From assembly GCA_009783775.1 (NCBI GenBank), contig WRCT01000045.1, forward strand, positions 1 to 11,012: a DNA stretch of 11,012 nt. The letters run 5' to 3'. This DNA is from Clostridiales bacterium (GTDB lineage Bacteria; Bacillota; Clostridia; Christensenellales; CAG-138). Of the stretch, positions 1 through 5,377 are shown piece after piece (positions within the stretch are counted from its first letter, which is position 1; every line of letters begins with the position of its first letter). The notes beneath the pieces are model-generated. The model worked only from the letters and a program-made list of their open reading frames with translations, ran no database searches and was not told the origin of the DNA. Made by a program: the position numbers and the translations under genes.

Positions 1-1
1 C

Positions 2-1426
2 GATGTGGTGTGGAACGCCGCCCCGGCCTTTGGCGTCTCGGGTATGCGCATTGACTGCGATATGGACGGCTACGACAACCGGATCCGCTGGAGCTTGACC
101 GATGCGCAGCGGGAGCCGCTGGATGCTATCCTGCGCGGCGCGCAGATGTCAGCACTGCGCAAACTCGGCGGGGATTTGGCGGAGGCGCTGTCTTTCGATT
201 TTTTGGGCGACAACGAGGCGGCCCTCAATCCCGGAAAAACAGCCATGGAGCTGGGCGAGGCGATGGCGGCGGTCGGGCCGGAAATGGCACAGCTGATGAT
301 GGATATGAGCGACTTTCAAGGCGATGAGGCGGCGCTGTGGGCGGCCTGGCAGGACGGTACATTGCAGGAGCTGGCCGAGACAGCTTTCGAAACGAGTATG
401 CAAGGGCTCATTGATCTGCTGCAGCCGCTGGCGCGGGAGTTTTTCAAGCCGGAGGCGCTTGCCTGCATTCGGCTCATGTATGAAGCGGAAATGCTGGGCG
501 ATTTCATGCTCGACGCCCCTGTGAGCGAGACGGAAAAGACCGAGATGCTAATGAAGTATATGGAGGCAATGATGGAGGTCTTTGCAGATGAACCCGATAT
601 CGAACAGCTCCTGGAAGACGGTGAGTGGGAAACGCTGGCAACGCTGTTTAGGGACGCGATTTACGCATTAAAGGGAATTTTGGTCGAGCACGGACTGATG
701 AAATGGGACGGCGAAGAAGTGACCGATTTTGCGCCGGTCACAAAAAGCGCGACCGGCATTGAGGTCGCGGCAGCGCCGCCGGAAACCGGTCAAACGGTGG
801 AATACGCCATCAGCGAAACGGACGAGGCGCCCGCGGACGGCTGGCAGGACAGCGGGGTCTTTGCGGACCTGACCTCCGATACGTTGTATTATCTCTTCGC
901 CCGCGCCAAGGAGAACGCGACCCACCACGTGGGGCCCGCCGCGTCGCTGGCTGTGAAAACCAACCTGTATGACGGCGAAACCGTAACCGGTCTTGCGCCG
1001 GTCTCAAAAAGCACGATCGGTATCACGGTGACCGCAGTTGCGCCGGAAAACGGGCAGACGGTGGAATACGCCATCAGCGAAACGAACGAGGCGCCCGCAA
1101 ACGGCTGGCAGGACAGCGGGGTCTTTACGGGCCTGACCGCCGACACACAGTATTATCTCTTTGCCCGCGCCAAGGAGAACGCGACCCACTACGCGGGGAA
1201 CGCAATTGCACTGGCCGTGGAAACCAGAAAACGCGGCGACGCGGACGAGAACGGCAATGTCAACGCGGCGGACGCGGCGGCGATCCTGCGGCATTTGGTC
1301 CAGCTGAAGCTGCTGACGCCGGAGGGACTGATCAACGCCAAAGTGACGGCGGGCACGAACCCTGTCTCCGCGGCAGACGCGGCGAAGATCTTACGGTTCC
1401 TGGTACAGTTGGAACTTAACTTGTAG
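2..1426 (+). CDS. Secreted/surface dockerin protein with two Fn3-like repeats (5' end outside window)
   Basis: The frame is open to the left edge, so the true start and any signal peptide lie upstream; residues are counted here from the GTG at position 5. Residues 1-238 are acidic, Met/Glu-rich and predicted helical, with no family I recognise. Residues about 239-326 and 327-410 are two copies of an 88-residue beta-type unit with EYAISET, NGWQDSGVF and YYLFARAKENATH, resembling Fn3/Ig-like spacer domains of clostridial surface proteins. Residues about 411-473 are a type I dockerin: the first calcium loop is intact (D412, D414, N416 and a later Asp in the D-x-D-x-N-G pattern, followed by AADAAAILRHLVQ). 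The second half keeps SAADAAKILRFLVQ, but its first loop ligands are replaced by V, A and T. Dockerins bind cohesins on scaffoldins or the cell surface, so the protein probably joins an extracellular complex; its catalytic or binding role is unknown. A 101-bp repeat overlaps its stop. Confidence 0.8.
   Translation, partial: DVVWNAAPAFGVSGMRIDCDMDGYDNRIRWSLTDAQREPLDAILRGAQMSALRKLGGDLAEALSFDFLGDNEAALNPGKTAMELGEAMAAVGPEMAQLMMDMSDFQGDEAALWAAWQDGTLQELAETAFETSMQGLIDLLQPLAREFFKPEALACIRLMYEAEMLGDFMLDAPVSETEKTEMLMKYMEAMMEVFADEPDIEQLLEDGEWETLATLFRDAIYALKGILVEHGLMKWDGEEVTDFAPVTKSATGIEVAAAPPETGQTVEYAISETDEAPADGWQDSGVFADLTSDTLYYLFARAKENATHHVGPAASLAVKTNLYDGETVTGLAPVSKSTIGITVTAVAPENGQTVEYAISETNEAPANGWQDSGVFTGLTADTQYYLFARAKENATHYAGNAIALAVETRKRGDADENGNVNAADAAAILRHLVQLKLLTPEGLINAKVTAGTNPVSAADAAKILRFLVQLELNL
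719..1230 (+). repeat. In-gene tandem duplication, period 264 bp
   Basis: Two copies start at 719 and 983, exactly 88 codons apart, and encode the Fn3-like units of the dockerin protein. Long stretches are nearly identical in DNA, for example around 800-860 and 1064-1124, including synonymous positions. This points to a fairly recent duplication or to gene conversion. Confidence 0.9.
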
Positions 1427-1521
1427 ATTCCGGACGCCGGATTCCGGATTTCAGAAGGGGTGTTCCGCAAGTCGGAGCGCCCCTTGTTGCTTGGCGGTTG
1501 TAAGAATTAACTTGCTATTTC
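1421..1521. repeat. 101-bp intergenic repeat, copy R1 (heptamer array plus hairpin)
   Basis: This aligns without gaps to 2280-2380 (fixed offset 859) with 12 mismatches in 101 positions, about 88% identity by hand count. It begins in the last codons of the dockerin gene, so it supplies the final Leu codon and the TAG. It then holds four 7-base units at 1426-1453 (GATTCCG, GACGCCG, GATTCCG, GATTTCA), a 13-bp hairpin at 1455-1485, and a tail ending in GCTATTTC. No transposase or terminal inverted repeat is seen. Confidence 0.9.
1455..1485 (+). terminator. Conserved 13-bp hairpin after the dockerin gene (possible terminator)
   Basis: The left arm 1455-1467 pairs with 1473-1485 around a CAAGT loop, with two G-T wobbles. 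The stem opens AAGGGG and closes CCCCTT. It is followed by GTTGCTTGG rather than a clean T run, so intrinsic termination would be weak. The same hairpin sits at 2314-2344 with compensating changes. Confidence 0.55.
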
Positions 1522-1541
1522 GCAGCGTTTTCGCCTATAAT
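1512..1541 (+). promoter_or_regulatory. Sigma-A-type promoter for the MNT/HEPN pair
   Basis: TTGCTA (1512-1517) and TATAAT (1536-1541) are separated by 18 nt. The predicted start is near 1548, just ahead of the AGGTGG ribosome binding site at 1552-1557 and the ATG at 1565. The -35 box lies inside repeat R1, so the repeat supplies half of this promoter. Confidence 0.7.
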
Positions 1542-1564
1542 ATAGATGAAAAGGTGGTAGTTTT

Positions 1565-1888
1565 ATGGATCCGAAAGTTCAAAAAGAATTGGAGCTTATC
1601 AAAGAGAGCGTCTTAAAAACCGTTCCGGCGGAGGCGATTTATCTGTTCGGCTCTTACGCTTACGGCACACCGACCGAGGACAGCGACCTGGATATCTATG
1701 TTGTTGTGCCGGAATGGGTGGAAAGCGTCATGGAAATTGGCGGAGATATCCGAGGCGGAATGCGGTACAAGAGAACCATGCCCATGGATTTGCTTGTGGG
1801 GCGGGCAAGTGTATTCAATCGGCGAAAGAATGGCCCAACTTTGGAAAGAACCGTTGCGCAGAAAGGAATCTTGCTTTATGGAGCCTAA
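1565..1888 (+). CDS. MNT-type nucleotidyltransferase, probable antitoxin of a MNT/HEPN pair
   Basis: This 107-residue protein is a minimal polymerase-beta-fold nucleotidyltransferase. The signature is GSYAYG (G29, S30, G34) followed by DSDLDIYV, giving metal-binding D41 and D43; a third acidic residue is D75 in MPMDLLV. In the known MNT/HEPN systems the MNT protein neutralises the HEPN RNase, in studied cases by nucleotidylating it. Whether this one does so is inferred. AGGTGG seven bases upstream fixes the ATG start. The downstream HEPN gene begins 11 bases before this stop, so the two are translationally coupled and form a two-gene operon from the promoter at 1512-1541. It is too short to be an aminoglycoside nucleotidyltransferase. 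All three carboxylates are present, so it is probably active. Confidence 0.88.
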   Translation: MDPKVQKELELIKESVLKTVPAEAIYLFGSYAYGTPTEDSDLDIYVVVPEWVESVMEIGGDIRGGMRYKRTMPMDLLVGRASVFNRRKNGPTLERTVAQKGILLYGA

Positions 1889-2285
1889 TGCGAATTTGGA
1901 GTGGTTTCGCTATGCGGATATGGATTTGCTCTCCGCAGAACATCTAATACTTCATCATCCTGTGCATATACACCTGGTATGTTTCCTTTGCCAGCAAACC
2001 GCCGAAAAGAACCTCAAAGGTTTTTTGCTGTATCATAAAAATGAGGAACCACCCAAAATCCACAATCTTGATATTCTCTGTGACACGTGTTCCGCGCTTG
2101 ATTCTCGATTTGAACAAATCTATGTTCCATGCGAGAAACTTACAAACTACGGCGTTCAACCGCGTTATCCCAATGAAATGGAAATCACGGAAAACGATAT
2201 GAACAACGCCCTCATGTATGCCAAACAGATTGCCGAATTTGAGCCGCTGCTGGCGGTGCGAAAGAGTCTTGAGCAGAATTTGTAG
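1878..2285 (+). CDS. HEPN-domain protein, probable toxin partner of the MNT protein
   Basis: This 135-residue helical protein starts at the ATG at 1878 (MEPNANLEWFRYADMDLL), overlapping the MNT gene by 11 bp. The longer open frame back to 1698 is only overlap with the MNT gene. HEPN features are the RYADMDLLSAEH first helix, CQQTAEKNLKGFLLYH (residues about 45-60), PKIHNLDIL, and the late LTNY....RYP segment. HEPN proteins of such pairs are usually RNases with an R-x4-6-H motif. I cannot find an Arg at that spacing before the IHNL histidine, so catalysis may be altered or lost. A histidine-rich stretch EHLILHHPVHIH replaces the usual second helix. The DNA is visibly AT-richer than its neighbours, which fits acquisition by transfer. 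The last codons and stop lie in repeat R2. Confidence 0.82.
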   Translation: MEPNANLEWFRYADMDLLSAEHLILHHPVHIHLVCFLCQQTAEKNLKGFLLYHKNEEPPKIHNLDILCDTCSALDSRFEQIYVPCEKLTNYGVQPRYPNEMEITENDMNNALMYAKQIAEFEPLLAVRKSLEQNL

Positions 2286-2380
2286 ATTCCGGATACCGGA
2301 TTCCAGATTTCAGAAGGGGGGTTTCGCAAGTCGGAACTCCCCTTGTTGCTCGGCGGTTATAAGAATTCGCTCGCTATTTC
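2280..2380. repeat. 101-bp intergenic repeat, copy R2
   Basis: This is the second copy of the R1 repeat, again starting in the last codons of a gene (both proteins end Asn-Leu-stop). Its heptamer units at 2285-2312 are GATTCCG, GATACCG, GATTCCA and GATTTCA, followed by the hairpin and tail. The position matching the R1 -35 box reads TCGCTA, so the promoter element is not kept here. Confidence 0.9.
2314..2344 (+). terminator. Conserved 13-bp hairpin after the HEPN gene (possible terminator)
   Basis: The arms 2314-2326 and 2332-2344 pair around the same CAAGT loop as in R1. Relative to R1, one pair is swapped from T-G to G-T, one T-G becomes T-A and one C-G becomes T-G, so the stem stays closed. 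A run of six T at 2397-2402 lies farther downstream, after a short AAGAATT/AATTCTT inverted repeat (2361-2367 and 2392-2398) that could add termination. Confidence 0.55.
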
Positions 2381-2477
2381 TTCGGCCTCACAATTCTTTT
2401 TTGTAATGCATTCTACCACTTCGCAACGCAACGCGGCGCGTCTTTTGCCATTCCCCAAAAGCATATAAACCAACTCT

Positions 2478-2528
2478 CTTCATGTGATCATGTCACTTCA
2501 TGAACATCTTACTATTATACGATAGTAA
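2478..2528 (+). promoter_or_regulatory. Promoter with palindromic operator candidate upstream of the XRE gene
   Basis: A perfect 7-bp inverted repeat, TTACTAT (2509-2515) and ATAGTAA (2522-2528) with a 6-base spacer, covers a possible -10 TATTAT (2513-2518). ATGTCA (2490-2495) sits 17 nt upstream as a 4/6 -35. Direct repeats CTTCATG occur at 2478-2484 and 2496-2502 around the near-palindrome GTGATCATGTCAC. Small XRE repressors usually bind such dyads over their own promoter. The rest of 2381-2577 is AT-rich and shows no gene. Confidence 0.5.
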
Positions 2529-2577
2529 AATCAAGTCTGTTTTTTATGTTGCGGTATGCTGTTTCTGAGGTGGGACT

Positions 2578-2781
2578 ATGCATTATCCGCGTTTAAGAGA
2601 TTTGCGCGAAGACCGTGAACTCAAGCAGAAGGAAGTTGCTTATATATTGGGAATAGACCAGCGTGTTTACAGTACCTATGAGACCGGCAGAAGGGAAATT
2701 CCAACGCGGTTTGTTGTGAAACTGGCGGGTTTTTATAATACGAGTACAGATTATATTTTAGGACGTACAAACATCACATAA
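2578..2781 (+). CDS. XRE/Cro-C1-family helix-turn-helix regulator
   Basis: This 67-residue protein is essentially one HTH domain: LRDLREDRELKQKEVAYILGI (residues 6-26) with the recognition helix about QRVYSTYETGRR (28-39), then ASTDYILG-like NTSTDYILGRTN at the end. This is the layout of the short clostridial XRE repressors. AGGTGG is four to five bases before the ATG. No extra sensor or oligomerisation domain is present, so it probably acts as a simple DNA-binding dimer. The dyad over its own promoter suggests autoregulation. It is bounded by its own terminator and so is transcriptionally separate from the kinase that begins 95 bases later; control of the kinase is possible but not shown. 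It is not adjacent enough to the HEPN pair to be called part of that system. Confidence 0.85.
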   Translation: MHYPRLRDLREDRELKQKEVAYILGIDQRVYSTYETGRREIPTRFVVKLAGFYNTSTDYILGRTNIT

Positions 2782-2788
2782 AATCATT

Positions 2789-2811
2789 AAAACTGTTCCG
2801 GCAGTTTTTTC
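2789..2811 (+). terminator. Rho-independent terminator of the XRE gene
   Basis: AAAACTG (2789-2795), loop TTCCGG, CAGTTTT (2802-2808) and continuing T's make a 7-bp stem with a T6 run, eight bases after the stop. Confidence 0.85.
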
Positions 2812-2838
2812 TTCGTTTCGCTCTCTGCACTCCTTAAA

Positions 2839-2867
2839 TTGCCAAACCACTAATAAGCGTGTATAAT
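2839..2867 (+). promoter_or_regulatory. Strong promoter of the histidine kinase gene, probably giving a leaderless mRNA
   Basis: TTGCCA (2839-2844), 17-nt spacer, TATAAT (2862-2867). The expected transcription start is 2873-2876, and the first possible ATG of the kinase frame is at 2876. An in-frame TAA at 2867-2869 rules out an upstream start, and there is no Shine-Dalgarno sequence. Confidence 0.75.
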
Positions 2868-2875
2868 AATGGTGC

Positions 2876-4285
2876 ATGAGATTTTCGCTTAAAATCTGCT
2901 TTTGCACCGTATTGATCGTCGCGGTTCTGTTTGCCGTCACGGGGCACGTGATGACGCAGCAGAGCTTTGACGCCGCGCTTTCTTTTCGCGTGGACCGGGC
3001 GATCGCCGACTATTCCTCTTTGGCCTCGGCCATCGGCGCGGAGATCTACGGCCTGACCCTCATCTACAACAATACCACGGAGCTGATGTACGCCGAGGTA
3101 CTGGCGCGCGCGATCGAGACCCAGGCTCCCGGCACGGCCTGCGCGATCTACAACACGGGCAACCGTTTGATCGCGTCGGTGAACGGCAGTTTTCCCAGCC
3201 GGCTCTCGTTTGAGAACATGGGCCCCCGCCGCTTTGCCTGGCGTTTGACGCGCGGCCCGGGCGGCAGGACCATGATGGACACGGCGGGCAGCGTTTCCAT
3301 CGGCGGTTACAGCTATTATCTCGCCGTGCGCTATGACGCGGACGAGCTCTTCGCCGCGCGGCAGGAGATGGCGCGGTCTGTCACGCTCTGGCACATCATG
3401 ACGATCGCGGTTTGCATGGTCGCCATGCTGCTGTTCTCCCTGCGCATTACCCGCTCCATGCGCGGTCTGGGCCGCGCCGTGGCCCGCATTGGCAGCGGGC
3501 ATTACGAGGAACGGGCGCAGGTGAACGCATTAGACGAGATCGGCGACCTCGCCTACAGCTTCAATAAGATGGCGGCGGCGATCGAGCAAAAGGTCGGCGC
3601 GCTGGAGGGTTATGCCAAGCAGCAGGAGGACTTTGTCGCCAGTTTCTCGCACGAGCTCAAGACGCCCATGACCTCCATCATCGGTTACGCGGATATGCTG
3701 CGCAGCGCGGCGCTGGACGAGGAGGACGCGTTCACCGCGGCGAACTTTATCTTTTCCGAGGGCAAGCGGTTGGAGGCGCTCTCCTTAAAGCTCATGGACC
3801 TGGTCGTGCTGGACAAGAACGAGTATACTTTAACGCGCGGTTACGCCAAGCAGGTCATCGGCCATGTGACCGCCGTGGTCACGCCCATGTTAGAGCAGCA
3901 CCGCCTTACGCTGGAGACCTCGGTCGAGCAGCAGCACATTCTCTATGAGAAGGACCTGATCCTGACCCTGCTGACCAACCTGATCGACAACGCGCGCAAG
4001 GCCTCCTCGCCGGGCGGCAAGATCCAGCTGGTCGGCAAAAAGCAGAAACACCGCTATCGGATCACCGTGCGGGACTTCGGTATCGGCATTCCGCCCGAAG
4101 AGGTTTCGCGGATCACGGAGGCGTTTTTCATGGTGGATAAATCCCGCGCGCGCGCGCAGCACGGCGCGGGCTTGGGCTTGGCCATCGGCAATAAGATCGC
4201 GCAGCTTTTGGGCAGCAGCCTGCACTTTGAGAGCGAGGTTGGGGTTGGGACGACGGTGTGGTTTGACCTGCCGCTTGCGCGGTAG
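2876..4285 (+). CDS. Membrane sensor histidine kinase (HAMP-HisKA-HATPase), no response regulator in the window
   Basis: Layout of the 469 residues: membrane helix at about 5-25, extracytoplasmic sensor region about 26-167 of no recognised family, second helix about 168-190, HAMP about 190-243 (ITRSMRGLGRAVARI, DEIGDLAYSFNKM), then HisKA with SFSHELKTPM and phosphoacceptor H259. The ATP-binding domain has N-box NLIDNARKAS (N372), G1 DFGIGIP (D400), F-box FFMVDKS (417-423) and G2 GAGLGLAI (430-437). All catalytic boxes are intact. It should autophosphorylate on H259 and pass phosphate to a response regulator, which is not seen on either side; the upstream neighbour is an XRE protein. The ATG at 2876 is the only start that keeps the first membrane helix, and it lies almost at the predicted transcription start. 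The next gene, 123 bases downstream behind a REP-like hairpin, is probably in the same transcript. Confidence 0.9.
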   Translation: MRFSLKICFCTVLIVAVLFAVTGHVMTQQSFDAALSFRVDRAIADYSSLASAIGAEIYGLTLIYNNTTELMYAEVLARAIETQAPGTACAIYNTGNRLIASVNGSFPSRLSFENMGPRRFAWRLTRGPGGRTMMDTAGSVSIGGYSYYLAVRYDADELFAARQEMARSVTLWHIMTIAVCMVAMLLFSLRITRSMRGLGRAVARIGSGHYEERAQVNALDEIGDLAYSFNKMAAAIEQKVGALEGYAKQQEDFVASFSHELKTPMTSIIGYADMLRSAALDEEDAFTAANFIFSEGKRLEALSLKLMDLVVLDKNEYTLTRGYAKQVIGHVTAVVTPMLEQHRLTLETSVEQQHILYEKDLILTLLTNLIDNARKASSPGGKIQLVGKKQKHRYRITVRDFGIGIPPEEVSRITEAFFMVDKSRARAQHGAGLGLAIGNKIAQLLGSSLHFESEVGVGTTVWFDLPLAR

Positions 4286-4298
4286 GTCATAACCGTTG

Positions 4299-4377
4299 GT
4301 GACAGTAGGGACGGTTCTCTGTGTCACCGCAGTGACATGACGAACCGTCCCTACTGTCACGCGCGGGCGGACCGCCC
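4299..4377. repeat. REP-like nested palindrome between the kinase and the next gene
   Basis: GTGACAGTAGGGACGGTTC (4299-4317) is repeated perfectly inverted at 4342-4360. Inside lies a second hairpin, TGTCAC (4322-4327) with GTGACA (4332-4337). A further inverted repeat GGGCGG-A-CCGCCC follows at 4365-4377. Palindromes of this GGGACGGTTC type are, from memory, multicopy in clostridial genomes and resemble REP elements moved by RAYT-type transposases. No transposase is present here. It begins 13 bases after the kinase stop. Confidence 0.8.
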
Positions 4378-4408
4378 CTACGCATGGATTTAGAAAGGAG
4401 GAAACGGC

Positions 4409-5209
4409 GTGAAAATTTCTTTGAGCAAACTATCGCAGTTTGTCACGCGCAAATGGGATCGCGGCACCAGAATGCGCGTGGTCTATATCGGCGTCGGCCT
4501 GGCCACGCTTGCGGTTTCCTTCCTCTGTGTCTATCTCTCGCACCTGCTGTTCTTGTCCGAGGAGGGGCGGCTGTTTGACCGCGACAAGTACATTGCGGTG
4601 AATATCCCCTCGGCGGGTCATGTGAGCAGCACGCTCTCCCTGGCCACGCGGGTGGACCTCTACGCGCAAACCAAGACGGTTGGCGCGGCACGCGAGCCCT
4701 TTCCCGGCGAGATCGCGCGGGACGAGGCATTGGAGATTGTCAGTGCCATGTGGGCAAACAAGCTGGCCGAGCACGTGCCCAGCGGCAGCCGCACGATGTA
4801 CAGCGGCGACGACCCCGCCGTATTGACCGAGCAGCGCCGGTCGCAGGCTATCCTGCGCGACTTTTACAACGACGAGACGGGCGCGCGGCTTTCGCTTTGG
4901 AACGTGCAGCTCTACGCGATCAGCCGCGCGGGCGAGACCTATACGCTCTCCGTTTTGCTGGACAGCCGCACGGGCGAGCCCTACTACGCCTCGTTCTCCC
5001 TCTTTGAGAATGTGAACTCCGACTCCATCTACAGCGGAATCACCGCCTTTTGCGAGGCGTTGGGTTTTGCTGACGTCGCGCTGGCGACCGCCACGATCAA
5101 GTCCTTCGAGGACGGCATCACCATCTCCCTGCCGCTGGACGAAAACGTCATGCTGCAAAAGCATTGCTACTACGGCGCGGAGTATGTTATGGAGCTGGTG
5201 AAACGGTAG
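4409..5209 (+). CDS. Membrane-anchored protein of unknown function, partner candidate for the kinase
   Basis: This 266-residue protein starts at GTG, fixed by AGGAGG at 4396-4401 seven bases upstream. A short basic cytoplasmic segment (residues 1-22) precedes a single membrane helix at about 23-49. The remainder is predicted outside the cell and is mixed alpha/beta. The stretch LSVLLDSRTGEPYYASFSLFE (about 191-211) has the look of PepSY- or YpmB-like domains, which often sit with membrane sensor kinases or inhibit proteases, but the match is by eye only. The preceding RDEALEIVSAMWANKLAEHV could be the helix of such a unit. I do not recognise the family. Its position directly behind a sensor kinase, with no promoter seen between, suggests a shared transcript and perhaps a role in signal input. 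A heptamer array starts seven bases after its stop. Confidence 0.75.
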   Translation: MKISLSKLSQFVTRKWDRGTRMRVVYIGVGLATLAVSFLCVYLSHLLFLSEEGRLFDRDKYIAVNIPSAGHVSSTLSLATRVDLYAQTKTVGAAREPFPGEIARDEALEIVSAMWANKLAEHVPSGSRTMYSGDDPAVLTEQRRSQAILRDFYNDETGARLSLWNVQLYAISRAGETYTLSVLLDSRTGEPYYASFSLFENVNSDSIYSGITAFCEALGFADVALATATIKSFEDGITISLPLDENVMLQKHCYYGAEYVMELVKR

Positions 5210-5215
5210 GCTGGG

Positions 5216-5350
5216 CAATGTACAATGTACAATGTACAATGTACAAACTACAATGAAGGAAGAAAACCCTGGCGGGTTTTCCTCTGAATGATAAATTCAA
5301 ACACCCCATCAAATGTGCCGCCGAAATCGGCACTCCTCAATTGTAGTTTG
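5216..5350. repeat. CAATGTA heptamer array and multi-hairpin element between convergent genes
   Basis: CAATGTA occurs four times in exact 7-base steps (5216-5243), then CAAACTA and CAATG to 5255. CAAACTACAAT (5244-5254) is perfectly inverted at 5340-5350. Between the arms are two hairpins: one around AAAACCC-TGGC-GGGTTTT (5263-5280, extended with one mismatch) and GTGCCG (5315-5320) with CGGCAC (5328-5333). The first has A and T runs on opposite sides, so it could terminate transcription in both directions for the convergent genes. Confidence 0.75.
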
Positions 5351-5358
5351 AAGTTTGC

Positions 5359-5377
5359 GGGCGACCAAAGGTCGCCC
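5359..5377 (-). terminator. Perfect 8-bp hairpin abutting the thioredoxin stop codon
   Basis: GGGCGACC (5359-5366), AAA loop, GGTCGCCC (5370-5377), directly next to the stop at 5378-5380. On the minus strand no T run follows, so terminator action is uncertain. The element shares the form GGGCG...CGCCCCTAC with the small palindrome at 4365-4381, which suggests a repeated palindromic element. Confidence 0.5.

Noticed and set aside
1698..1877. Longer HEPN reading frame beginning at 1698
   Set aside because: It would be read almost entirely over the MNT gene in another frame. HEPN similarity begins at the ATG at 1878, in the usual overlapping arrangement.
1565..1888. Aminoglycoside (kanamycin) nucleotidyltransferase
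   Set aside because: Too short and lacking the drug-binding domain; overlap with a HEPN gene identifies the minimal MNT class.
1421..2380. Integron attC sites flanking a gene cassette
   Set aside because: The repeats are palindromic and follow genes, but no GTTRRRY/RYYYAAC core pairs were found and no integron integrase is in the window.
2578..2781. XRE protein as antitoxin for a nearby toxin
   Set aside because: No short toxin-like gene is adjacent in an operon; it ends at its own terminator and is about 300 bases from the HEPN gene.
4299..4377. Complete insertion sequence
   Set aside because: Only palindromes are present, with no transposase frame or target-site duplication.
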